Source: Manis javanica
Taxonomy: Eukaryota; Chordata; Mammalia; Pholidota; Manidae
NCBI RefSeq assembly: GCF_040802235.1
Contig: NC_133158.1
Location: 87,716,501-87,780,500, forward strand
DNA: 64,000 bases
Direction: 5' to 3'
Shown: positions 47,574 through 59,700 of the stretch, one piece after another
How positions within the stretch are numbered: position 1 is the stretch's first letter
Layout of the letters: each line of letters opens with the position of its first letter
Position numbers and translations under genes: made by a program
Notes under the pieces: generated by a model
Databases searched by the model: none
The model's input: only the letters and a program-made list of their open reading frames with translations
Told to the model about the DNA's origin: nothing

Positions 47574-50500
47574 ATGGCAATAAGTACATATCTTTCAATA
47601 GTCACCCTAAATGTAAATGGACTTAATGCACCAATCAAAAGACATAGAGTAATAGAATGGATAAAAAAGCAAGACCCATCTATATGCTGCTTACAAGAAA
47701 CTCACCTTAAACCCAAAGATAAGCATAGACTAAAAGTCAAGGGATGGAAAAACATATTTCAGGCAAACAACAGTGAGAAGAAAGCAGGGGTTGCAGTACT
47801 AATATCAGACAAAATAGACTTCAAAACAAAGAAAGTAACAAGAGATAAAGAAGGCCACTACATAATGATAAAGGGCTTAGTCCAACAAGAGGATATAACC
47901 ATTCTAAATATATATGCACCCAATACAGGAGCACCAGCATATGTGAAGCAAATACTAACAGAACTAAAGAGGGAAATAGACTGCAATGCATTCATTGTAG
48001 GAGACTTCAACACACCACTCACCCCAAAGGATAGATCCACCGGGCAGAAAATAAGTAAAGACACACAGGCACTGAACAACACACTAGAACAGATGGACCT
48101 AATAGACATCTATAGAACTTTACATCCAAAAGCAACAGGATATACATTCTTCTCAAGTGCACATGGAACATTCTCCAGAATAGACCACATACTAGCTCAC
48201 AAAAAGAGCCTCAGTAAATTCCACAATATTGAAATTCTACCAACCAATTTTTCAGACCACAAAGGTATGAAAGTAGAAATAAATTCTACAAAGAAAACAA
48301 AAAGGCTCACAAACACATGGAGGCTTAACAACATGCTACTAAATAATCAATGGATCAATGAACAAATCAAAATAGAGATCAAGGAATATATAGAAACAAA
48401 TGACAACAACAACACTAAGCCCCAACTTCTGTGGGATGCAGCGAAAGCAGTCTTAAGAGGAAAGTATATAGCAATCCAGGCACACTTGAAGAAGGAAGAA
48501 CAATCCCAAATGAATAGTCTAACATCACAATTATTAAAACTGGAAAAAGAAGAACAAATGAGGCCTAAAGTCAGCAGAAGGAGGGACATAATAAAGATCA
48601 GAGAAGAAATAAACAAAATTGAGAAGAATAAAACAATAGCAAAAATCAACGAAACCAAGAGCTGGTTCTTTGAGAAAATAAACAAAATAGATAAGCCTCT
48701 AGCCCAACTTATTAAGAGAAAAAGAGAGTCAACACAAATCAACATAATCAGAAATGAGAATGGAAAAATCACGACAGACTCCACAGAAATACAAAGAATT
48801 ATTAAAGACTACTATGAAAACCTATATGCCAACAAGCTGGAAAACCTAGAAGAAATGGACAACTTCCTAGAAAAATACAACCTTCCAAGACTGACCAAGG
48901 AAGAAACACAAAAGTTAAACAAACCAATTACAAGCAAAGAAATTGAAACAGTAATCAAAAAACTACCCAAGAACAAAACCCCGGGGCCGGACGGATTTAC
49001 CTCGGAATTTTATCAGACACACAGAGAAGACATAATACCCATTCTCCTTAAAGTGTTCCACAAAATAGAAGAAGAGGGAATACTCCCAAACTCATTCTAT
49101 GAAGCCAACATCACCCTAATACCAAAACCAGGAAAAGACCCCACCAAAAAAGAAAATTACAGACCAATATCCCTGATGAATGTAGATGCAAAAATACTCA
49201 ATAAAATATTAGCAAACAGAATTCAACAGTATATCAAAAGGATCATACACCATGACCAAGTGGGGTTCATCCCAGGGATGCAAGGATGGTACAACATTCG
49301 AAAATCCATCAACATCATCCACCACATCAACAAAAAGAAAGACAAAAACCACATGATCATCTCCATAGATGCTGAAAAAGCATTTGACAAAATTCAACAT
49401 CCATTCATGATAAAAACTCTCAGCAAAATGGGAATAGAGGGCAAGTACCTCAACATAATAAAGGCCATATATGATAAACCCACAGCCAGCATTATACTGA
49501 ACAGCGAGAAGCTGAAAGCATTTCCACTGAGATCGGGAACCAGACAGGGATGCCCACTCTCCCCACTGTTATTTAACATAGTACTGGAGGTCCTAGCCAC
49601 GGCAATCAGACAAAACAAAGAAATACAAGGAATCCAGATTGGTAAAGAAGAAGTTAAACTGTCACTATTTGCAGATGATATGATACTGTACATAAAAAAC
49701 CCTAAAGACTCCACTCCAAAACTACTAGAACTGATATCGGAATACAGCAAAGTTGCAGGATACAAAATCAACACACAGAAATCTGTAGCTTTCCTATACA
49801 CTAACAACGAATCAATAGAAAGAGAAATCAGGAAAACAATTCCATTCACCATTGCATCAAAAAGAATAAAATACCTAGGAATAAACCTAACCAAGGAAGT
49901 GAAAGACTTATACTCTGAAAACTACAAGTCACTCTTAAGAGAAATTAAAGGGGACACTAATAAATGGAAACTCATCCCATGCTCATGGCTAGGAAGAATT
50001 AATATCGTCAAAATGGCCATCCTGCCGAAAGCAATATACAAATTTGATGCAATCCCTCTCAAATTACCAGCAACATTCTTCAATGAATTGGAACAAATAA
50101 TTCAAAAATTCATATGGAAACACCAAAGACCCCGAATAGCCAAAGCAATCCTGAAAAAGAAGAATAAAGTAGGGGGGATCTCACTCCCCAACTTCAAGCT
50201 CTACTACAAAGCCATAGTAATCAAGACAATTTGGTACTGGCACAAGAACAGAGCCACAGACCAGTGGAACAGATTAGAGACCCCAGAAATTAACCCAAAC
50301 ATATATGGTCAATTAATATTTGATAAAGGAGCCATGGACATACAATGGCAAAATGACAGTCTCTTCAACAGATGGTGCTGGCAAAACTGGACAGCTACAT
50401 GTAGGAGAATGAAACTGGACCATTGTCTAACCCCATATACAAAGGTAAACTCAAAATGGATCAAAGACCTGAATGTAAGTCACGAAACCATTAAACTCTT

Positions 50501-51389
50501 GGAAAAAAACATAGGCAAAAACCTCTTAGACATAAACATGAGTGATCTCTTCTTGAACATATCTCCCCGGGCAAGGAAAACAACAGCAAAAATGAGCAAG
50601 TGGGACTACATTAAGCTGAAAAGCTTCTGTACAGCGAAAGACACCATCAATAGAACAAAAAGGAACCCTACAGTATGGGAGAATATATTTGAAAATGACA
50701 GATCTGATAAAGGCTTGACGTCCAGAATATATAAAGAGCTCACACGCCTCAACAAACAAAAAACAAATAACCCAATTAAAAAATGGGCAGAGGAACTGAA
50801 CAGACAGTTCTCCAAAAAAGAAATACAGATGGCCAAGAGACACATGAAAAGATGCTCCACATCGCTAATTATCAGAGAAATGCAAATTAAAACTACAATG
50901 AGGTATCACCTCACACCAGTAAGGATAGCTGCCATCCAAAAGACAAACAACAACAAATGTTGGCGAGGCTGTGGAGAAAGGGGAACCCTCCTACACTGCT
51001 GGTGGGAATGTAAATTAGTTCAACCATTGTGGAAAGCAGTATGGAGGTGCATCAAAATGCTCAAAACAGACCTACCATTTGACCCAGGAATTCCACTCCT
51101 AGGAATTTACCCTAAGAACGCAGCAATCAAGTTTGAGAAAGACAGATGCACTCCTATGTTTATCGCAGCATTATTTACAATAGCCAAGAATTGGAAGCAA
51201 CCTAAATGTCCATCGGTAGATGAATGGATAAAGAAGATGTGGTACATATACACAATGGAATACTACTCAGCCATAAGAAGTGGAAAAATCCAACCATTTG
51301 CAGCAACATGGATGGAGCTGGAGAGTATTATGCTCAGTGAAATAAGCCAAGCGGAGAAAGAGAAATACCAAATGATTTCACTCATCTGA
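47574..51389 (+). CDS. L1 ORF2 protein: endonuclease and reverse transcriptase, intact
   Basis: This 1271-residue frame runs from ATG to stop without a break and matches the usual length of about 1275. Residues 1-235 are the apurinic-type endonuclease, with N13 in LNVNGLN, E42 in QETH, GDFN near 144 and SDHK near 229. Residues about 430-780 are the reverse transcriptase, with D599 in [10 protein letters not shown] and the FADD pair D701/D702. The C-terminus has the cysteine-rich [19 protein letters not shown]. It nicks target DNA at TTTT/AA-like sites and primes reverse transcription there. All catalytic positions I could check are present. The upstream TTG-initiated extension is not used because the ATG aligns with the homologous start. 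Confidence 0.97.
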   Translation: MAISTYLSIVTLNVNGLNAPIKRHRVIEWIKKQDPSICCLQETHLKPKDKHRLKVKGWKNIFQANNSEKKAGVAVLISDKIDFKTKKVTRDKEGHYIMIKGLVQQEDITILNIYAPNTGAPAYVKQILTELKREIDCNAFIVGDFNTPLTPKDRSTGQKISKDTQALNNTLEQMDLIDIYRTLHPKATGYTFFSSAHGTFSRIDHILAHKKSLSKFHNIEILPTNFSDHKGMKVEINSTKKTKRLTNTWRLNNMLLNNQWINEQIKIEIKEYIETNDNNNTKPQLLWDAAKAVLRGKYIAIQAHLKKEEQSQMNSLTSQLLKLEKEEQMRPKVSRRRDIIKIREEINKIEKNKTIAKINETKSWFFEKINKIDKPLAQLIKRKRESTQINIIRNENGKITTDSTEIQRIIKDYYENLYANKLENLEEMDNFLEKYNLPRLTKEETQKLNKPITSKEIETVIKKLPKNKTPGPDGFTSEFYQTHREDIIPILLKVFHKIEEEGILPNSFYEANITLIPKPGKDPTKKENYRPISLMNVDAKILNKILANRIQQYIKRIIHHDQVGFIPGMQGWYNIRKSINIIHHINKKKDKNHMIISIDAEKAFDKIQHPFMIKTLSKMGIEGKYLNIIKAIYDKPTASIILNSEKLKAFPLRSGTRQGCPLSPLLFNIVLEVLATAIRQNKEIQGIQIGKEEVKLSLFADDMILYIKNPKDSTPKLLELISEYSKVAGYKINTQKSVAFLYTNNESIEREIRKTIPFTIASKRIKYLGINLTKEVKDLYSENYKSLLREIKGDTNKWKLIPCSWLGRINIVKMAILPKAIYKFDAIPLKLPATFFNELEQIIQKFIWKHQRPRIAKAILKKKNKVGGISLPNFKLYYKAIVIKTIWYWHKNRATDQWNRLETPEINPNIYGQLIFDKGAMDIQWQNDSLFNRWCWQNWTATCRRMKLDHCLTPYTKVNSKWIKDLNVSHETIKLLEKNIGKNLLDINMSDLFLNISPRARKTTAKMSKWDYIKLKSFCTAKDTINRTKRNPTVWENIFENDRSDKGLTSRIYKELTRLNKQKTNNPIKKWAEELNRQFSKKEIQMAKRHMKRCSTSLIIREMQIKTTMRYHLTPVRIAAIQKTNNNKCWRGCGERGTLLHCWWECKLVQPLWKAVWRCIKMLKTDLPFDPGIPLLGIYPKNAAIKFEKDRCTPMFIAALFTIAKNWKQPKCPSVDEWIKKMWYIYTMEYYSAIRSGKIQPFAATWMELESIMLSEISQAEKEKYQMISLI

Positions 51390-51761
51390 GGAGTATAGGA
51401 ACAAAGGAAAAACTGAAGGAACAAAACAGCAGCAGAATTACAGAACCCAAAAATGGACTAACAGGTACCAAAGGGAAAGGAACTGGGGAGGATGGGTGGG
51501 CAGGGAGGGATAAGGGGGGGGAAGAAGAAGGGGGGTATTAAGATTAGCATGCATGGGGGGGAGGGAGAAAGGGGAGGGTGGGCTGCACAACACAGAGAGG
51601 ACAAGTAGTGACTCTACCACATTTTGCTAAGCTGATGGACAGTAACCGTAATGTGGTTGTTAGGGGGGACCTGATATAGGGGAGAGCATAGTAAACATAG
51701 TATTCTTCAGGTAAGTGTAGATTAAAAATTAAAAAAAAAAAAAAGAAAGAAAGAAAGAAAA
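51390..51761 (+). other. L1 3' UTR and internal A-rich tract of copy C
   Basis: A G-rich polypurine tract at about 51470-51580 contains several runs of three to eight G, a potential G-quadruplex common to mammalian L1 3' UTRs. The UTR ends in an A-rich tract (51724-51761, with A14 then GAAA repeats) that looks like the element's former poly(A) tail. Sequence unrelated to L1 follows immediately. Confidence 0.85.
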
Positions 51762-52155
51762 GGGGGATTACTCCTTAACAGGATAAAACTATTGGTAAAT
51801 CAAAGATCAACGCATGCTTTAAATATCCTTAATGTTGATCACTTAAAGGGTGTCAGATGATCAGCTATGGAGGTACTCTTTTCTGATAATATTCCTTTCT
51901 CTTAATTAAAAAAAAAAGCAGTTACTGTGTGCTGACCTCCAATGAGTCCTGCACAGTCGTATAGAAGGCATGTCAAAGTGTGGGCAAAGGGTCTGTTTGT
52001 TTCTACGCAGAAGATCAAGGCCTAGCTTGGATACCCAGAAAATGAACTAAGATACGATATGAGGAGGAGCTTCCGGCATCAGCACTCTCTGGAGGACTCG
52101 TGCCGGGGGATGATCATCAAAAAGCCTCCACAGGGATCCGGACGATGCTGCGGTT

Positions 52156-52597
52156 GTGGCTGCATCCAGCCCACCGTCTCCTGGACTTGCCATAAGAAGG
52201 AGGAGGGAGATGTCTAGGCTGGCATGTGCATACAGTGAGACAACGAATTTGACTGGATCTGTACTGTTGGAACTCTACCAGGAGTTGGGAGGGGTGCAAG
52301 TTGTAGCACCCCGAAATCTCATGACTATAGACTATCTATGGTTAAAAGAACATATGGGATGTGAACAGATCCCAGAAATGGGCTGCTTTAATTTGTCTGA
52401 TGGTTCAAGTACAGTTCGAAAATATCCATCATATCATAGATAAATTTTCACAAATGCCTAGGGTGCCTAAATGGTTTTCTTGGCTTCACTGGAGATGGCT
52501 GGTAATTATAGATTTGCTTTGTTTATGTCACCGTATTCCTATTATGTTAATATGTGTGTGCAAATTAGTTAGTAGTTTAAAACCTATACATACTTAA
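52156..52597 (+). pseudogene. Endogenous retrovirus env (TM) remnant, copy C
   Basis: This is the same transmembrane-subunit-like stretch as in copy B, here split into two frames (to 52443 and from 52361). A net loss of about 11 bases near 52401 causes the split. Visible parts are the cysteine region GCEQIPEMGCFNLSD, the helix that follows, the tryptophan-rich KWFSWLHWRW and the membrane segment. It has no ATG-led complete frame and no surface subunit, so no envelope protein can be made. Confidence 0.6.
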
Positions 52598-53010
52598 GGT
52601 ACTATACAAGAAGATATGTCAAAGAAATAATCAATCCTCCCAAGTTTCCTTCATATGCTACATCTATAGCTTTTCTTCTTCCTTCCTAATTACAAACCTT
52701 AAATAGAATTCGTGCCTCATATCGAATTTACCGAGTATCATAATTCCTCCAGGTGGTAAAGATACCTCGAGACAAGTGCTGGGCATAGAAGCCACAGGGC
52801 ATAAATCTGCAAAGAAGTTAAAAGCTAACCTTTGCAAACAATATGGCTTCTCTCTCACTTACCAACTTTACATTTCCCTGTATGGCCCCGGAAGATGACT
52901 GGTTAGCCAGAGATGGGTAAGATTCCTCAAGGGAGGAACAACCTAAGACAGGCACAGTCGCAGGGGGGCCATCAGGTGAGAATTTGGGGATCAACAGAGG
53001 TGAGGCTCAG

Positions 53011-53412
53011 AACCTCACCCCCCCTGCTTTGAGAGAAATCTTCTGCATCCGTGGATGTCTTGCTGCCCTTGTCTAGCCTGGATTAATACTTAGTCCATAG
53101 GCACACACCTGATCATCTGATCATCTACATTTGCCTTCTTACAGCACTAAACTATGTTTTCTACCTTTATCTTGCATCTACCTACCACTTCAGCATTTTA
53201 TTAAAAATAAAAACCTCACCCCCCCTGCTTTGAGAGAAATCTTCTGCATCCGTGGATGTCTTGCTGCCCTTGTCTAGCCTGGATTAATACTTAGTCCATA
53301 GGCACACACCTGATCATCTGATCATCTACATTTGCCTTCTTACAGCACTAAACTATGTTTTCTACCTTTATCTTGCATCTACCTACCACTTCAGCATTTT
53401 ATTAAAAATAAA
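53011..53412 (+). repeat. 201-bp tandem duplication in the tail
   Basis: Units 53011-53211 and 53212-53412 are essentially identical, both running from AACCTCACCCCCCCTGC to TTAAAAATAAAA. Copy B has the unit once. The near-perfect identity means the duplication is recent, arising in the source element or after insertion. Confidence 0.95.
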
Positions 53413-53435
53413 AATAATAATAATAATAGGAGAAA

Positions 53436-53758
53436 TGTGGGATCAACATATAAATCAAGTACAAAAATCAAATGAATATTCATATTTGACCTGATGGTTT
53501 ATAGGTCATATTGCATGATCAAAACCGAAAGTTTCTGTGATGAATGCCCTTGTACTGTTCACCATGTAAGAATTTATTCACTCTGTAAGAATTCGTTCAC
53601 CATGTAAGAACTTGTTCGTTATGCTTCAGAAGATTGGAGACTGACGAGAATTAGGCTTGAGATGGATTAATGATTGTACATTGAGCATTGACCCCCCTAT
53701 ACTGAATTTTATTGTTGTTAACAACCATTTGATCAATAAATATGAGAGATGCCCTCTC

Positions 53759-53759
<1 letters not shown>
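53436..53759 (+). repeat. LTR-like terminal segment in copy C tail
   Basis: The segment starts TGTGGGATC just after a purine tract (AGGAGAAA), as a retroviral U3 would after its polypurine tract. It ends CTCTCA at 53759, after which only A residues follow. It contains GATCAATAAATATGAG near its end. The 324-bp length equals the copy B counterpart. It could be U3 plus R ending at the cleavage site, or a whole short LTR with TG...CA ends. Confidence 0.55.
53735..53740 (+). terminator. Polyadenylation signal AATAAA in the tail
   Basis: AATAAA lies 19 bases before the last non-A base (53759), the normal distance for cleavage, which here follows CA. It is the signal most likely used by the transcript that gave rise to this insertion. 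Confidence 0.8.
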
Positions 53760-53782
<23 letters not shown>

Positions 53783-53789
<7 letters not shown>

Positions 53790-53798
53790 TTTATTTCA
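53783..53798 (+). repeat. Target-site duplication, copy C, 3' side
   Basis: An exact copy of 44801-44816 follows the A run that begins at 53760. Confidence 0.93.
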
Positions 53799-56700
53799 AC
53801 AGTCGCTTTTATATAGTGGAAAATAAAAACCCGTCCTTACCATAGCATTTCCTTTTTGCGGATGGAACTGTTAGGCAAGAATGTTACTTTTTAAAAAGTA
53901 AGTCAAAAGGCTGTCCAAGTGTTCCAACTCTACATTTTTTTGTGTACAGCCATTTACAAGGCCATCTTCATCTCTTCACTACAGATCTGATTTTTATGAG
54001 CCTCAAATTTTCTTTGTATTGAATTTCTGTCACATTATAATCACAAAATAAGATTTATTATAGTACAACTCTTTTGATGAGTAGAGGGCTGAGCCTGCAA
54101 AATGACTTCCAAGAGCACACATGAGGAATGGCAACATTTTAGACAGATAATTTTTTTTTTACATTAGTTTCTAAAAATCCTCATAGGGAAATTTCCTTTA
54201 CAAATAAGTATCCAATAGCCAATAAGAACTGTATGGGGAAAGGATGAATTAATATAAAAAATGAGAAATTTGAGGAAAATGCTCTATATTTTGGTCTATT
54301 CCCAAAATATTATTATTTCAAATAAAAAATGTAAAATACATGTAACATCAGATTTATTTTTTATGTTATAATAAAAATCTTAAAAATGGGCTATATTTAA
54401 TGTCATTTATAATGTACTGGGTATGTGTTACAAAGTCACAATTCAAAGGTGTAATGAATTCTAATTGATCAATATGCATGCCTTTTCCCAGATGGATTGT
54501 TGAACGATTTATCAACTGATACAGTATAGAGTTTTATTTTCCTGTTCTTATTCATTTCTTTTGCATGAATTATCCCTGATAACTGATTAGGTCTCCACTG
54601 CATATTCTTTGGGTGTAGAAACAGGCTATGAATCTTCCTAGAAGGCAGGTGATCTCATTTCTGGTCAATTTAAATCATATTTTTCTTACTGGCTTTCTCA
54701 TAATCTCTGTTTCCTTAGGCGCTAACAAATCATACCAAATGTCTAGGTCTGACCCTCACTTATCTTTCTGGCCCTGGTGTTATTACTGAGGAGCCTTTCC
54801 AACTGTATGACAGTGTGAAGGGGTGAATCCAGGAGAAAAAAAATCTAACATTCTCTGGTCAAAGATGTAGGAGGAATTAATCCTGATTCTACAACTCTTA
54901 CTCTAATAATTCTTACAAGTTCTATGCAGGCAGAGTCTTTGTTTTAAATGTTTTTTAATCATAGTAGATATTTAGTAAAATGGGGCTGCTATGTTAACCA
55001 TGGGGGCTCAGACACAATGAATCAAATGTCCTAAGTTCTCAATTATAAAACACAGGGAGCAGGTGAGATAGCATTCAGGGGCATACAATTTCATATGAAA
55101 TCACTCATTTTATGTGGAAGTATGTGGGAATAGATGAAAAATAAACAGCATATAATTTAATATCCATCATCCAGGAGATCTACCAAAAGCAGGCCACCAA
55201 AATGCAAAGGGATACGTCTTGGGTGCCATTATCCAAAGTATAACACCTTTATTTTATAGGAATTAGTAAATGGCCAGAGTACTCTCTTTAATCTAGCTCA
55301 TAATATTCATCATTCATTGAAGTATTCTTTTTCCTTCATGTTTATTATCTGTATTTCTAGACCTTTTCCCATGAGGGTAAACTTCTTGATGGAAGGCTCT
55401 GCCTACCTTGGGCATCACTGTGTTCCCACTGCTTAGAAGGGCCTGGGCCACTCTAAGACGGCTTAATACTGGTGACTGACTGAGGGTGACTTCCTATTAT
55501 AACCTATTTATAATCAAACACTGATGATGTGAATTTTATTTGTGTAGGACTTCACAAAAACTTTCCATACATTGTATTTTTAAAACTTCCAACAACAATA
55601 GAGGGCCTAAGATATGCATTATTTTTTTTCATTCCACAGTTAAAAAGACAGAGGTATAAAGATGCAAAATTAGATTGAATCTTAGTTGTCTGATTAAAAT
55701 GCTGTGTTCTTTCACATATGATATGATTTTAGGAGGCTCCTAAAAGGTTTTATTTCTATTTTACGATGGACGAAGACTCAATGCAATAAACAGGATCAAC
55801 TATTTCTGACAATAAAACCATCTAGTGATTAAATCATTGGTTTGCTAATTAATGTAGTATGTATTGTATCCCCAAACAAATAAAATGTGAAATTCTTCAG
55901 TGGAGTTATTAAAAACAGTATTTTGAAAGTACAACTTTGAACCAACACCAAGATATAGTCAAATAAAAATTCTCATTTATTACTAAATACTTTTTTATTC
56001 AAGACTAAGTCATTGTTTAGAACTCAAATAATTCAATCTGACATATTTTTTTCTCTTTTGGCAAAAACAAGTAACCTGAGGCTAGTAATAAACCAAATGT
56101 TCATTTGAACCTATAGGGAACTATTTTTAATTCCAATATTAAATAGAAATTCAAAGCAAATGATGATTCCAAATTGCAAATTTCCTTTTCTACATGTTAA
56201 TTCAAGTGTGTTTTGCGTGGCAGGGCACTATGGGAAGATTTATAAATACAAAAACAAAGAAATTCAACTGTGGATTTCATGTGAGATACAATGATCTTGT
56301 TACAAAATTTATAAGTAATGTCAAGTGTTTGTTATTTCATATGTAATGAATTTTGTATCACTGGTCTGTGGAAGATTTACTAGTACAAAATTTTACTATT
56401 CCCTTGTACATATAATGTCACAACAGCTATAAAGTTAAATAGTAAGCTTATGAACAGCAATATTAGTGTTTTCTCCATGAATTTATCTATGACGGTTCCT
56501 GAGTATGAAAATCTTTCACTAATAAGAGTAAGCTATTAATCTTAGGTTAAACTAAAGACTCTCTAATCCTTGAACATAGTGTAAAACAATATGATAAATA
56601 TGCTCTATTCACACTTTTGAGGAGCACTTATATATTTTGAGCAGAAATCATGTATTTGGAATCCAAATTTAGAGTCTAGATAAAATAAAGCTTTAGTAAT

Positions 56701-59700
56701 TCAAGAATGGAATATCTTGTTTTTTTATGAGTACTATCTGTGAATGAAGTTTTACTAAGTTTTATTACTCACTTTCATTTTTGCAGTTCAGAATCTGACC
56801 ACTTTCTTTTTTATATTTTATTGTTTATCCTCAAACACCAGGCAAGGATGGTTTCATGAGAAGACAGCTCAGTAGTTGTGTGAGTGTTGTAATGATGCTT
56901 GTTAAACTTTATCTGAATTTCTATCCAGATTATGTTCACAAACTCTAATAGCTCCTTTTAGGAGGAAAGGACATTACAAAGTAATTTAATTCAACTCTGT
57001 CAAAATAATTGTTACCCATACTGATGAGATATAAGTTGTGCAAAGAAAATATGTCCTGCATTTTTTAGAATCAAACACTTCAAGAAATTATTTATTCACT
57101 TTTTTTAATCCAATTACTTTTCTCCTGACTCACTGAAAAATATTTTGAGAACATAGACATTTCAACTGGAGTCATAAATAGCAAAAGGAAGGAGCAGTCC
57201 TCTTGGAAAATGGAGCACATCCTGGGAAATTAGACCTGGGTTTAGAGAAGCTAAGGGACTCTTCAAGGAAATGTATGACTAATTACTGAGGATAGAAGAA
57301 GATGAGAAAGGAGAGCAAGAGAAAAGCTTTAATGTATCAAACATTTTGTTGAAGGCCAGTCTGAGGTGATTTCCTTATTACAGGACTTAACCCAGTTCAA
57401 AGCTATTTTCAGATGTAGTTAGGAAAATCATATTTTTCTTTGAATTGATAAAATAGATGCTTTTTCATATTTTTGGACCAACCTTCCCATTTTGCATAAT
57501 TTTTTGAAAGTGGATTTCTGCAGTTTAAATGGGAGTGGCAAAATGCTGTCATGTTCATTTTCTTGTTTCAATGTTGTTCTCTAAAACAGATGCTGCCAAG
57601 TAGGTTTTAATACAGTGTACCTGTTTTTCAATTAGTCATGTATCCTGTACCTTTCATAAGTGTTATTACTGTTACTATTAAAAAAGAAAGAAAGGAATGA
57701 TGACAGAAATTATCATAAGGCACTCTGTTTGAAAGACCTGAGTATGTGTTTAGAGCTACCATCCATAGCTCCAAGCCCAAGCTTAGCTACACAACCATGA
57801 TCAACTCTTTGCAAGTATGTTACAGATGTAGTGATTCAATCACACTGATTTTCATTTAAACTACTGAAGCCTCCTATGGTTCAAGTAGAAACTTCTGTGA
57901 CATTAAAATAATATCCATTCAAAGACTGGATATTGTAGCTGCATGCTCTGGCTAGATTAATTGTAGCTAGTAATATCCTAGAGTAGAAATACCAAATTTG
58001 TGTTCCATAAATTTCCACTTCACAAGTCATACCTGTTCTGGAATATTTAAAGGATGAAGAGACTTTAAGTAAGACAGTACGCAGTAGTTACACAAATATT
58101 AAAAGGAGTATAGAGGCATGCAGAGCTTTCTTAATGTTTGTTGATGGGCTCTAAACCACTCGTAAAACATTGTCTGTTACAAATATGCAAAGCAGAAAGA
58201 ATCAAGTAGAGTTCTATGAATTTTCTCTCTTTTTTTGATGTTTATAGAAACATCTGATAAAATATGACCTTATATTTGTTTTCTTAATTAACTCAACATG
58301 ATGTTTGTAACATCTAGTAAAATATCCGCAATTTTGTTTCTAGACAGAAATCACCTCAAGTAAACTCTATACGTATTGATCAAATTCAGTAATTCTGAGG
58401 AAGGTACACTGGGCCTTGTAAAATGCTCATGCATTTATTAAACACTTAAGTCACACACTTCTATACCTATTAGTTTGGCCAGCTGTGTAGCTGTTTATCC
58501 TCTTGTACAGAATTCCTGAGAGAACAAGAGTATTCTTGTTGACATCTTTTAAACTGCTGCTGCCCCATAGGGGTTCAAAGCAATGAAGCGAGAAATTGAG
58601 TTGAGGGAGTGGAGAGGACTCTTGACAATATCAATGACAAACTGCTCTGTGCTAATCATCAGCGATGGCCTTGGAGGATTCTGGGTCCTAAGTATGCCTC
58701 TTTTGGTGGCTCTGTTAACTTGATAGGGTTGGTCAGATTGTGTCCACACAAATCCACACTTGTCAATTAAAAAGTAGTTGGGAAAATATTAAACATTTAT
58801 TTCTGTTTTATGCACAACATAACAAACAAGTATTTTGATTCTTTTTCTGTAAACCAATTGACTGGAAATCAAGTAAACAGATATGTTCAGAATGGAAGTA
58901 TCGCATTCAAAAACTAACATCCTAGAATGTAAAACCAAATAAATGAATAGTAGGGAGCCTCAGATATAAGCATATAAGTAAAAACATATGTACATCATTA
59001 TAATGTGAAAGGACTTACTTATATTTATTTTGCTTTTCTGCTTATTTATGTCTTCTACTTAAAAAATGATGTAATAAATTCTTTGGTAAATTCTATAAGA
59101 TACAATGGAGGGTAAATCAAGATTCCTGACTTCATGGAGCTTATAATTGAATGAAGTAATAAGGCACTGAATGCAATAAATGATGAAGGTACAGTGAAAA
59201 TAATGAAGGCAAAGGGCTGATTTGTGGAGTTATCACAGAAGATAATCTCCTTGATTTAAATTGACAGGGTCTATACCTTTAAATTAAATCTGTCCCCACT
59301 GAAAGATACATAAAGAGGTATTTGTATTTTACTTAATAGCTTAAATTTAAAAAAAAATTAGTGTGTTAGTATCTGAATAGAAAGGTTGGCTCTTTTCCCA
59401 AGAAGGACCACCACTAAAAACAAACTGGGAAGCCTGTTTCAATGCTATCATCTCTCCTGATGTCATATCTTAAAATGGCCTGAAATTCATTGTTAAAAGA
59501 GTAGTAACTGATGACTTTATAAGAAATAATTTATAGGGTGTAGAAAGATGTCTTTTCAATGGTTATCTTTCTGAATGCATCTGTTCAGCATGTTTCTTAC
59601 ATTTCCCCCAGTAAAGGTGGCATTTTGGGTTGTAATTCTGTCATCTAATCCCATGGAAACCTACCAGTTCTTATTAGCATCTTTACATTTTATTGCCATA

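Larger units (their letters stand above)
51762..53759 (+). mobile_element. Retrovirus-derived 3' tail of L1 copy C
   Basis: This 2-kb tail lies between the internal A-rich tract and the final poly(A), inside the target-site duplications. Its order is a 146-bp segment (51762-51907), a second A tract (51908-51917), an env-like region (to about 52597), a linker with a 201-bp tandem duplication, and a 324-bp LTR-like end. Copy B carries the same tail. The best explanation is that an ancestral L1 transcript read through its own signal into a neighbouring endogenous retrovirus, ended at the retroviral signal and was copied as a unit. Confidence 0.82.
44817..53782 (+). mobile_element. Full-length intact L1 with retroviral tail (copy C)
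   Basis: This 8.97-kb L1 has every part: a monomeric 5' UTR (44817-46454), intact ORF1 and ORF2, a 3' UTR (51390-51761), a retrovirus-derived tail (51762-53759) and a poly(A) run. Perfect 16-bp target-site duplications and both open frames show that it is a recent insertion. It is about 3 kb longer than a typical 6-kb L1, owing to the tail and the long 5' UTR. On sequence alone it is a candidate for an active element. Confidence 0.95.

Noticed and set aside
52664..52858. Small frame in the tail, also open in copy B (28956-29150)
   Set aside because: It lies antisense to the tail between env and the LTR-like end, is about 64 codons, and shows no recognisable motif; near-identity of the two tails explains its presence in both.
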